From the NCBI GenBank assembly GCA_964549245.1, contig CAZJUO010000054.1:1-8606 (forward strand): a stretch of 8,606 bases of DNA, written 5' to 3'. This DNA is from CAZJUO01 sp964549245 (GTDB taxonomy: Bacteria; Patescibacteriota; Patescibacteriia; UBA10025; JAHIVO01). Each line of letters opens with the position of its first letter. The stretch's first letter is position 1. The translations under genes were made by a program, and so were the position numbers. The notes under the pieces are model-generated. The model was given only the letters and a program-made list of their open reading frames with translations, had not been told where the DNA came from and did not search any database. Of the stretch, positions 1 through 4,599 are shown piece by piece.

Positions 1-49
1 TGACTCCCAGAGAGTATTTGTCGCATTTGCGGTGAAAGATACCGAGCCC
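1..49. other. Left edge, nothing recognised
   Basis: I see no coding region, RNA gene or repeat in this stretch ahead of the first promoter. It may be the tail of an intergenic region or the end of a neighbouring transcription unit. Confidence 0.4.
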
Positions 50-78
50 TTGACAAAACGATAGTTTCATGATAGTAT
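50..78 (+). promoter_or_regulatory. Sigma-70-type promoter of the DGR target gene
   Basis: A perfect -35 TTGACA (50-55) is followed after 17 bases by TAGTAT (73-78), which matches TATAAT at four of six positions. The start of transcription would lie near 85, giving a leader of about 180 nt before the target ATG. Confidence 0.65.
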
Positions 79-108
79 TTACCGTTAATTATGCACCTTA
101 AAAAGCTA

Positions 109-144
109 CCCGCCCGATGCGCCTACGGCGCTAGCCGTGGCGGG
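109..144. repeat. GC-rich palindrome, copy 1
   Basis: CCCGCC (109-114) pairs with GGCGGG (139-144) around an inner stem GCGCC (119-123)/GGCGC (127-131) with loop TAC. It sits in the 5' leader of the target gene. It begins with the same CCCGCCCG as the palindromes at 974 and 3031, so the three are probably members of one REP-like family. No T tract follows, so it is not a normal terminator. Confidence 0.6.
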
Positions 145-163
145 CAGGTTTACACAGACCTAA

Positions 164-258
164 GATAGCCCTAGCAAATAGGCTCTTACATGTAGGAGTT
201 TGCTTGCTTTGGCTATCAAAGTGGTAGCCAAGTAATAAACCTCAAACTAAGAAGGAGG
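164..258 (+). promoter_or_regulatory. Folded 5' leader of the target gene with competing stems
   Basis: A long hairpin is built from GATAGCC (164-170)/GGCTATC (211-217), AGCAAA (173-178)/TTTGCT (199-204) and CTCTTA (183-188)/TAGGAG (193-198). The segment 211-217 can instead pair over all 7 bases (one G-U) with GGTAGCC (223-229). The two folds exclude each other. Downstream, CCTC (240-243) can pair with GAGG (255-258) of the Shine-Dalgarno sequence. The layout is switch-like, but I recognise no known riboswitch class. The base pairing is seen; regulation is inference. Confidence 0.4.
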
Positions 259-266
259 ATGCCGCC

Positions 267-932
267 ATGTCGAAAAACATGCCCCCATCCACAGACACGC
301 CGATTACGCGTGGACAAGTTGACCGGTTATACGATAGGTTTGTCGCCGGTCTCTGTAAGAGTGGACTTCTGAGTGAGCCCACACAGTACGTGCTGGAAAA
401 CGAGGGCAGTGAGCTGGTCGATGAGTTCGTCGATGCAACTCGTCGTCGCGTTGAAGCACGCATCCGTGCTACCGAACCCCACATCCTCAAACGCCTAGCG
501 TTTGACCCCGAGAAATTCATCGGGAAAGGCTGGAAGATCGACGAGCAGGTTTCAAACCGCTCCGGAGACAATCTGGACGCTGGTCAGATCACCCGAAAGG
601 ACTACCTTAAGAAAAGGGAATCCTACATCAACGGCGAAGAGCGCCTGAAGCGCATCAAAGCCGCGGGTGAACAGGATCTGCAGCTGGATGCCGAAGATTT
701 CCTCGCCCTTTATCAAGAAGAAAGTCAACTGACCCTTCGGTGGCTCTACGATACCAAGGGTATCACCTGGCTGTCCTTCTGGGGAACCATTCTTCGGAGC
801 CCCGGCGGCTGCCGTTTCGTCCTCTCTCTGTTTCGCTGGGACGACGGTTCCTGGGGCTGGTACTACTTCTGGGTCGGCAGCGACGAGTGGAGCGCCAGCA
901 ATCCTGCGGGTGTTCTCGCAAGTAGCGAATAA
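267..932 (+). CDS. DGR target protein with C-terminal variable region
   Basis: This 221-residue protein is the one diversified by the DGR. Residues 1-145 or so are hydrophilic and mostly helical-looking (RLYDRF, RRRVEARIRA, YLKKRE), with no signal peptide or membrane segment, so it is probably cytoplasmic. I do not recognise this N-terminal part. The C-terminal third (about 150-221) is aromatic-rich, and its codons from about 176 to 218 are the variable repeat; C-type-lectin/FGE-like folds are usual for such domains, but I cannot prove the fold here. Compared with the template, residues 178, 180, 182, 184, 187, 189, 191, 197, 199, 201, 204, 205, 207 and 209 are changed; the invariant frame includes DDGSW and ASNPAGVLA. 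AAGGAGG (252-258), eight bases before the ATG, fixes the start. The gene is visibly GC-richer than the RT gene (58% in bases 421-480 against 37% in 2161-2220). The ligand is unknown. Confidence 0.92.
   Translation: MSKNMPPSTDTPITRGQVDRLYDRFVAGLCKSGLLSEPTQYVLENEGSELVDEFVDATRRRVEARIRATEPHILKRLAFDPEKFIGKGWKIDEQVSNRSGDNLDAGQITRKDYLKKRESYINGEERLKRIKAAGEQDLQLDAEDFLALYQEESQLTLRWLYDTKGITWLSFWGTILRSPGGCRFVLSLFRWDDGSWGWYYFWVGSDEWSASNPAGVLASSE
790..921 (+). repeat. DGR variable repeat (VR)
   Basis: Aligns without gaps to the TR at 1356-1487 (offset 566). Over 791-921 there are 22 differences. Twenty are at template adenines: ten A to G, nine A to T, one A to C. The other two are T to C (881) and T to G (887). 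The last 29 bases (893-921) are identical and GC-rich, as expected of the IMH segment that fixes the 3' border. Similarity ends sharply after CGCAA at 921. The 5' border is less certain: 790 is one more A to T change, and upstream of it the match is lost. Confidence 0.95.
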
Positions 933-945
933 GTCCTTAGGACTT
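931..945 (+). promoter_or_regulatory. Perfect hairpin just after the VR
   Basis: AAGTCC (931-936), loop TTA, GGACTT (940-945). It starts nine bases after the VR end, overlaps the target stop codon, and is absent after the TR. In phage BPP-1 a hairpin/cruciform a few bases past the VR is needed for efficient retrohoming. This one has a 6-bp stem and 3-nt loop, so it is a positional analogue and not the same sequence. Confidence 0.6.
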
Positions 946-973
946 TTGGAGCTTTGGCCTCCTTTGGCTCTTG

Positions 974-1010
974 CCCGCCCGCCTGACTGCCGTCAGGCAT
1001 GTCGGGCGGG
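974..1010. repeat. GC-rich palindrome, copy 2
   Basis: Outer stem CCCGCCC (974-980)/GGGCGGG (1004-1010) and inner stem GCCTGAC (981-987)/GTCAGGC (992-998) with loop TGCC; a five-base bulge ATGTC lies on the right arm. It lies 42 bases after the target stop. No T tract follows, so a REP-like element is more likely than a terminator. Confidence 0.65.
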
Positions 1011-1038
1011 GCTTTAGTCCTTTGGATGAAGTTTACAA

Positions 1039-1095
1039 AAACCTCTCATTTCATCTTCGTCATTGACGAGTGATGGGTGCGGGGTTTCTTTTTTT
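1039..1095 (+). terminator. Probable terminator of the target transcript
   Basis: A strong inner hairpin, CATCTTCGTC (1052-1061) against GACGAG-T-GATG (1065-1075) with loop ATT and one bulged T, is enclosed by AAACC (1039-1043)/GGTTT (1083-1087). A run of seven T (1089-1095) follows at once. It separates the target transcript from the template-RNA unit. Confidence 0.55.
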
Positions 1096-1096
1096 C

Positions 1097-1105
1097 TGTT
1101 AAAAT
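1097..1105 (+). promoter_or_regulatory. Extended -10 promoter of the template RNA
   Basis: TG-T-TAAAAT (TG at 1097-1098, -10 at 1100-1105) is an extended -10 element without a clear -35. The same form occurs at 4567 and 8454 in this window. Transcription would start near 1112, just after the terminator T tract. Confidence 0.5.
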
Positions 1106-1355
1106 AGAAATGGTAGTAGGTGAATATGCCAGCGATTAGCACTCGACTTCGCTCGGGCCAAGCTATTGCTGACTACCGAATCCAGCAATTATATATTCCA
1201 GAATATCTCAGACCATGGTTTGAGATAGCGTGATGTATAAGAGCTAAAAAAATGAAGCTACTTGGTACGTGATGCTAGGGCATTTTTAGATGCCGGATAC
1301 GATACAACCCTGAGAGTATTCAAGAGGTGGTGGCATGGACGGCATTGCGTACGAT

Positions 1356-1487
1356 AACTTCGGAACCCCGACGGCAACCGTAACGTCCTCTATCTGTATC
1401 GCAAGGACGACGGTTCCTGGAACTGGAACTACAACTGGGTCGACAATGACAATTGGAACGCCAGCAATCCTGCGGGTGTTCTCGCAA
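1356..1487 (+). repeat. DGR template repeat (TR)
   Basis: The non-coding template for the VR. Read in the VR frame it gives LRNPDGNRNVLYLYRK followed by DDGSWNWNYNWVDNDNW and NASNPAGVLA, with seven AAC codons at variable sites, the usual DGR device that gives wide residue choice without making stops. A TAA (1355-1357) in this frame just before the repeat shows it is not translated as part of a longer protein. Of 34 adenines in 1357-1487, 20 are substituted in the present VR. Confidence 0.95.
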
Positions 1488-1498
1488 CTCGCTTCGTT

Positions 1499-1529
1499 CC
1501 CCGCTATGTCTTAGTGGGGTTTTGTTTTT
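1499..1529 (+). terminator. Intrinsic terminator right after the TR
   Basis: CCCCGCT (1499-1505) pairs with AGTGGGG (1513-1519; one G-U pair), loop of 7, followed by TTTTGTTTTT (1520-1529). It works only on the + strand. It ends the template RNA 12-42 bases after the TR and overlaps the stop codon of the opposing avd gene (1511-1513). Confidence 0.75.
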
Positions 1530-1855
1530 GATAACTGTCCATTCCACCCACCGAGCATCTTGCCGATTTCATCTATTTTCACGGACAGAGCAATATACTT
1601 TTTGTTATCTAACGATTTCGTTTCCCACAAGATCATAAGTAGTATTTTTAACGTATCCGTTTTCTGAATAGCCCTACGTACATACGGCAGTTTTTCATCA
1701 CGTCCCAAGAAACTCGCGGTAGCAATCGCCTCTATTGTTTCAATAAATAAAGTATCAACTCGTTGGCCTAGAGTGTATCGATGTGTTTTTGGCAGTGTTT
1801 GGTAATAGCCAAACCAAAGCACGTAAGCACTTTTTATCTTTTGCAACACTGGCAA
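1511..1855 (-). CDS. avd: DGR accessory variability protein Avd (four-helix bundle)
   Basis: A 114-residue protein of the S23/four-helix-bundle family. Family marks are the N-terminal PVLQKIKSAYVLW, the segment LPKTHRYTLGQRVDTLF and the C-terminal LDNKKYIALSVKIDEIGKML followed by GGW. Avd forms a basic pentamer that binds the DGR RT and the template RNA and is needed for mutagenic cDNA synthesis in BPP-1. The gene is antisense to target, TR and RT, and converges on the TR. The only in-frame start near the conserved N-terminus is TTG at 1855, with no clear Shine-Dalgarno sequence. An ATG on the same strand at 1907 is one base out of frame because of the 11-base C run (on this strand) between them; a run of 10 would join it to avd and add about 17 residues. 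Identity is firm, start uncertain. Confidence 0.88.
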   Translation of the reverse strand: MPVLQKIKSAYVLWFGYYQTLPKTHRYTLGQRVDTLFIETIEAIATASFLGRDEKLPYVRRAIQKTDTLKILLMILWETKSLDNKKYIALSVKIDEIGKMLGGWNGQLSKTKPH

Positions 1856-1862
1856 AAGTCTT

Positions 1863-1873
1863 GGGGGGGGGGG
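1863..1873 (+). repeat. Homopolymer of 11 G between avd and RT
   Basis: Eleven consecutive G in an otherwise AT-rich gap between two divergent genes. Such tracts slip in replication and are classic phase-variation switches, but they are also common sequencing or assembly errors. It lies directly before a TAGTAT (1874-1879) that could be the -10 box of the RT gene. Confidence 0.85.
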
Positions 1874-1886
1874 TAGTATTAGATGT

Positions 1887-2888
1887 ATGAGTAGGATTCA
1901 ATTCCATTATACGTATAATTATATCATTTCTTTGGACAATTTGCTGGCCGCCTGGCAGGAGTTTTTGTCCGGCAAACGTGCTCGCAAGGATGTCCAGCTG
2001 TTTGAGTTTAATCTGATGAGGAATATCATCTCACTACATAATGACTTAGTGGCGAAGAAATATAAACATTCGCAGTATCAGGCGTTTAATATATCTGACC
2101 CAAAACCAAGAAACATCCACAAAGCCAGCGTGCGGGACAGATTATTGCACCACGCCATATACCGGGTATTATATCCATCTTTTGATAAAACCTTTATTGC
2201 CGATTCGTATTCCTGTCGTATAGGTAAAGGAACGCATAAAGCGCTTAATAGATTTCGTGCCTTTGCCTGCAAAGCATCACATAATCATACTCGGACACTT
2301 TGGGTTTTAAAATGTGATATAAAGAAGTTTTTTGCTTCAGTGGATCAAGCTATTTTGCTTAAGATTATTGATAGCTATATTCCGGATCTAGAAATAAGAT
2401 GGCTCATTGGTCAGGTTGTACGTAGTTTTTATTCCTCAGAAAAAGGTAAGGGCTTACCGCTCGGCAATCTGACATCCCAGTTGTTTGTTAACGTGTATAT
2501 GAATGAGTTTGACCAATTCATGAAACATACATTAAAAGCTAAATACTATCTGCGTTATGCTGATGATTTTGCCGTAATGTCCGATGACAAATTGTGGTTA
2601 GAAGAACTTATACCGATTATTAGTGGTTTTATGGCGGTCAAACTCAAACTCACGCTTCATCCGAGCAAGTTATTTATCAAAACACTAGCTTCCGGGGTTA
2701 ATTTCCTGGGTTGGGTGCGTTTTCCGTATCATCAGGTACTCCGCACTTCCTCTAAAAGACGCATGTTGAAAAGGATCACTGAAAACCCGGAAACATCTAC
2801 TCCGCAGTCATATTTGAGTTTGCTACGGCATGGCAATACATACAAGCTGACAGAGCAGGTGATTAATCAGGCATTTTTATGGAAGTAA
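1887..2888 (+). CDS. DGR reverse transcriptase
   Basis: A 333-residue RT that copies template RNA into cDNA with errors at adenines. Visible marks: fingers motifs RDRLLHHAIY (83-92) and FIADSYSCRIGKGTHKAL (103-120); motif A CDIKKFF with catalytic Asp144; motif B PLGNLTSQ (191-198), where SQ replaces the SP of retroviral and group II intron RTs and marks DGR enzymes; motif C YADD (224-227); and FLGW (273-276) of the D/E region. There is no maturase, endonuclease or RNase H domain; the length is normal for the family. The ATG at 1887 has no Shine-Dalgarno sequence; a TAGTAT at 1874-1879 ends seven bases before it, so the mRNA may be leaderless. The nearby ATG at 1884 runs straight into a stop. 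Confidence 0.96.
   Translation: MSRIQFHYTYNYIISLDNLLAAWQEFLSGKRARKDVQLFEFNLMRNIISLHNDLVAKKYKHSQYQAFNISDPKPRNIHKASVRDRLLHHAIYRVLYPSFDKTFIADSYSCRIGKGTHKALNRFRAFACKASHNHTRTLWVLKCDIKKFFASVDQAILLKIIDSYIPDLEIRWLIGQVVRSFYSSEKGKGLPLGNLTSQLFVNVYMNEFDQFMKHTLKAKYYLRYADDFAVMSDDKLWLEELIPIISGFMAVKLKLTLHPSKLFIKTLASGVNFLGWVRFPYHQVLRTSSKRRMLKRITENPETSTPQSYLSLLRHGNTYKLTEQVINQAFLWK
1906..1919. promoter_or_regulatory. Perfect 14-bp palindrome in the RT start region
   Basis: ATTATACGTATAAT reads the same on both strands and places a TATAAT on each (1914-1919 on +, 1911-1906 on -). The minus-strand copy is a possible -10 box for avd; a second minus TATAAT lies at 1923-1918. It could also be an operator for the divergent pair, or merely the codons for Tyr-Thr-Tyr-Asn. 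No good -35 is seen. Confidence 0.3.
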
Positions 2889-3047
2889 CCTTATCCACAT
2901 TTATTGTCGGAGTGCGCAATTGCAAACAAAGTGATTGGAGAATACAGTAAAATTGGGCACGATAATCTACTCAAAGTTTATTTGAAAGGATTGCCAAGAG
3001 AATCAAGTTGTCACTTCTCACAAAAAAGTTCCCGCCCGCATCGCTAA
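2889..3047 (+). other. Open frame continuing in phase after the RT stop
   Basis: Directly after the RT stop codon the same frame stays open for 52 codons to a TAA at 3045, with protein-like content (ANKVIGEYSKIGHDNLL, LKGLPRES). A GTG at 2931 with GTG ATT GGA GAA could start a peptide of about 38 residues, but no ribosome site is seen. It may be the decayed end of a longer RT, a fragment of another gene, or chance. I do not recognise the sequence. The last codons overlap the palindrome at 3028-3065. Confidence 0.25.
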
Positions 3048-3065
3048 AGAAAAGCAGGCGGGGAC
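3028..3065. repeat. GC-rich palindrome, copy 3
   Basis: GTTCCCGCC (3028-3036) pairs with GGCGGGGAC (3057-3065; one G-U), and GC (3038-3039) with GC (3054-3055) inside, loop of 14. It starts with the same CCCGCCCG as the copies at 109 and 974, and lies at the right end of the DGR cassette. Confidence 0.6.
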
Positions 3066-3076
3066 GCCGCCTTTTT
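3057..3076 (+). terminator. Terminator after the RT gene
   Basis: GGCGG (3057-3061), loop GGACG, CCGCC (3067-3071), then five T. The left arm is also the right arm of the larger palindrome at 3028-3065, so the two hairpins compete. It closes the DGR transcription unit ahead of the pncB promoter. Confidence 0.55.
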
Positions 3077-3112
3077 ACGCTGGACACCATCGAGTATGGA
3101 TGAAAAAGGCAG

Positions 3113-3141
3113 TTGTAAGAATTGGTAGATAAGTTTATACT
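3113..3141 (+). promoter_or_regulatory. Promoter of the nicotinate phosphoribosyltransferase gene
   Basis: TTGTAA (3113-3118), 17-base spacer, TATACT (3136-3141). The start of transcription falls at or just before the ATG at 3150, so the mRNA is probably leaderless. Confidence 0.6.
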
Positions 3142-3149
3142 GATTACAT

Positions 3150-4511
3150 ATGGTTAATAAACTACCAACTAGCCAGGAGCTAGCCATGTTTACCAGCGGT
3201 TCTAAGTTTTCCCTGGCTAAGGTTTTTTTGGGTGAGGGAATGGAAAAGGATATCGCCACTTTTGATTTGCTGGTACGGGATTTGCCGCCTACCAGGAACT
3301 TTTTTGTCTTTGCGGGTTTGGAGCAAGTAGTTGATTATTTACAAAATTTTAAATTTAGCCCCCAGCAGCTGCGGTGGATACGGCGGTCTTTTAAGTTTGA
3401 TCAGCGCGTTATGCGTTATTTTTCTAAAATGAAATTTACCGGCGATATGTATGCTATGCCCGAAGGAACGATATTTTTCCCGCAAGAACCAGTCATACGC
3501 ATTACCGCGCCAATTATAGAGGCGCAGATTATAGAAATGTTTATCGTTAACACCGTTTATCTGCAAACAATTTTGGCTTCCAAAGCAGCTCGGTTTATCG
3601 CGGCGGTGGGAAAAAAAGAAGCGGGAATTGGTTTTAATCGGAGCTATGGCATCGACGCGGCTATGAAATCATCCCGTATTAACGAGATATTCGGCATTAA
3701 AAATTCTCTTTCGCTGTTCCATTATAAAAACAAATCACACGTCTTTGGTGCCGGTACGTTCCACTATTTAATCAAAGCTTTTGATAAGGAAATGGATGCC
3801 TACCGGGCTTATTTCAAGCATTTGGGAGGAGCGGGATACGTATTAATAGACACCTACGGTTCTATCCAAGGCATAAAGCGTTTTATTAAGGCGGCAAAAG
3901 AATATAAAGCACGGGGCATATTCGTTCAAGGTTTGCAATTGGATAGCGGCGATTTGTTTGCTTTAAGCAAGGCCGCCCGCAAGATGCTGGATAAGGCTGG
4001 TTTGTCCTACGTAAAAATTATGGCCATGAGCAATCTGGACGAGCGGAAGGTTGCCCAACTTGAAAAAAAGGGAGCCCCTATTGATTTATACGCCGGCAGT
4101 ACGACCTTTTTAACGCCAGAAGACCAGCCAACACTCGAGCTGGTCTATAAGCTGTGCCAAATACAGCGGGGTAAAAAAATCATTCCTACCATGAAAACAT
4201 CAGCTAAAAAAGTTTCTTTGCCCGGGAAAAAGCAGGTTTATCGGCATGCCCGGAATGATCGTTACTATAGCGATACCATCGCTCTTGAAGAAGAAAAAAT
4301 AAAAGGAACAAAACTGCTACAACCTATTATTAGAAAAGGTCAGATAATCAAGCCGCTTCCTTCACTGCCAGTAATACGCAAATATTATTTTCAGAAAAAG
4401 AAAAATTTTCCTAAAGCGCTATTTTCCGTCACCGTGCCGTTTGAGTACCCTGTAACATGTAGTCAAGGAGTACGCTCTTTACTGCAGAAAACAAGAAACA
4501 AAGCGCACTGA
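3150..4511 (+). CDS. pncB: Nicotinate phosphoribosyltransferase
   Basis: The 453-residue enzyme joins nicotinate to PRPP (with ATP) to give nicotinate mononucleotide, the entry step of NAD salvage (Preiss-Handler pathway), in the cytoplasm. Marks in order: VFAGLEQVVDYL (53-64); NRSYGIDAAMKSSR (163-176), the form of the family's RRA-G-DAA segment; GTFHYLIKAF (202-211), where His205 lines up with the phosphorylated His; LIDTYGS (232-238); LQLDSGDL (262-269); SNLDE (294-298); YAGSTTFLTPED (314-325); and K-S-K-PGKKQVYR (349-365), a strong signature. The usual GTSN segment is replaced by NSLS (185-188), so the enzyme is divergent. Length is normal. The ATG sits just after a -10 box with no room for a Shine-Dalgarno sequence. 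It is transcribed alone. Salvage fits an organism with little biosynthesis. Confidence 0.9.
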   Translation: MVNKLPTSQELAMFTSGSKFSLAKVFLGEGMEKDIATFDLLVRDLPPTRNFFVFAGLEQVVDYLQNFKFSPQQLRWIRRSFKFDQRVMRYFSKMKFTGDMYAMPEGTIFFPQEPVIRITAPIIEAQIIEMFIVNTVYLQTILASKAARFIAAVGKKEAGIGFNRSYGIDAAMKSSRINEIFGIKNSLSLFHYKNKSHVFGAGTFHYLIKAFDKEMDAYRAYFKHLGGAGYVLIDTYGSIQGIKRFIKAAKEYKARGIFVQGLQLDSGDLFALSKAARKMLDKAGLSYVKIMAMSNLDERKVAQLEKKGAPIDLYAGSTTFLTPEDQPTLELVYKLCQIQRGKKIIPTMKTSAKKVSLPGKKQVYRHARNDRYYSDTIALEEEKIKGTKLLQPIIRKGQIIKPLPSLPVIRKYYFQKKKNFPKALFSVTVPFEYPVTCSQGVRSLLQKTRNKAH

Positions 4512-4566
4512 AGAAACAGCGCTGCCTAACACACTTACACTGGTTATTTTCATTTTCTTGGTAATT

Positions 4567-4575
4567 TGGTATAGT
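4567..4575 (+). promoter_or_regulatory. Extended -10 promoter of the response-regulator/truB group
   Basis: TG-G-TATAGT (TG at 4567-4568, -10 at 4570-4575) lies 24 bases before the chosen ATG at 4600; no clear -35. It follows the pncB stop by 55 bases and probably drives the two receiver genes and perhaps truB. Confidence 0.5.
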
Positions 4576-4599
4576 ATACAAGCAAAGGACAAAAATAAT

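Larger units (their letters stand above)
1112..1529 (+). ncRNA. DGR template RNA, about 0.42 kb
   Basis: Bounded by an extended -10 box on the left and an intrinsic terminator on the right, this stretch has no credible ORF and contains the TR. Its leader of about 240 nt folds well: GGTAGT (1112-1117)/ACTACC (1172-1177), enclosing CAGCGATTAGC (1130-1140)/GCTATTGCTG (1162-1171); a 24-base near-perfect inverted repeat at 1204-1227 (TATCTCA/TGAGATA arms, palindromic centre ACCATGGT); and GGCAT (1279-1283)/ATGCC (1290-1294). In BPP-1 the essential structured part lies 3' of the TR; here only about 42 nt follow it and the structure lies 5'. Ends are predicted, not mapped. Confidence 0.6.
50..3076 (+). 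other. Diversity-generating retroelement (complete cassette)
   Basis: All expected DGR parts are present: a target gene with a C-terminal variable repeat, a non-coding template repeat with adenine-specific mismatches to it, an avd-like accessory gene, and an RT with the SQ form of motif B. Target, TR and RT point the same way; avd points the other way. The limits are set from the target promoter to the terminator after the RT. In known DGRs (Bordetella phage BPP-1) the RT-Avd complex copies TR RNA with errors at A, and the cDNA replaces VR. The sequence shows no transposase or integrase, so this is a resident diversification system and not a transposing element. Confidence 0.95.

Noticed and set aside
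109..144. Terminator of an upstream gene at the first GC-rich palindrome
   Set aside because: No T tract follows on either strand, and a good promoter lies just before it.
164..229. tRNA or small-RNA gene in the target leader
   Set aside because: The stems do not form a cloverleaf and there is no T-loop GGTTCGAAT-like segment.
242..571. Minus-strand open frame opposite the start of the target gene
   Set aside because: It is antisense to a well-supported gene with strong ribosome site and has low-complexity Ser/Arg-rich content; a shadow of the GC-rich target codons.
1335..1513. ATG at 1335 preceded by AGGTGG, opening a frame through the TR to TAG at 1511
   Set aside because: The frame differs from the VR frame and gives a Thr/Ser-rich peptide with no family likeness; it is probably chance within the template RNA.
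1320..1547. Open frames on both strands across the TR (also 1453-1638 on +)
   Set aside because: The TR is non-coding in DGRs, these frames lack ribosome sites, and the peptides look random.
1887..2888. Group II intron or retron RT
   Set aside because: No maturase or endonuclease domain, no intron RNA domains, the SQ form of motif B, and a matching TR/VR pair next to it make it a DGR RT.
109..3063. CRISPR array made by the repeated GC-rich palindromes
   Set aside because: Only three diverged copies at irregular distances of 0.9 and 2 kb, with genes between them.
3044..3259. Minus-strand open frame before and over the pncB start
   Set aside because: It overlaps the terminator, the promoter and the N-terminus of pncB and resembles no protein I know.
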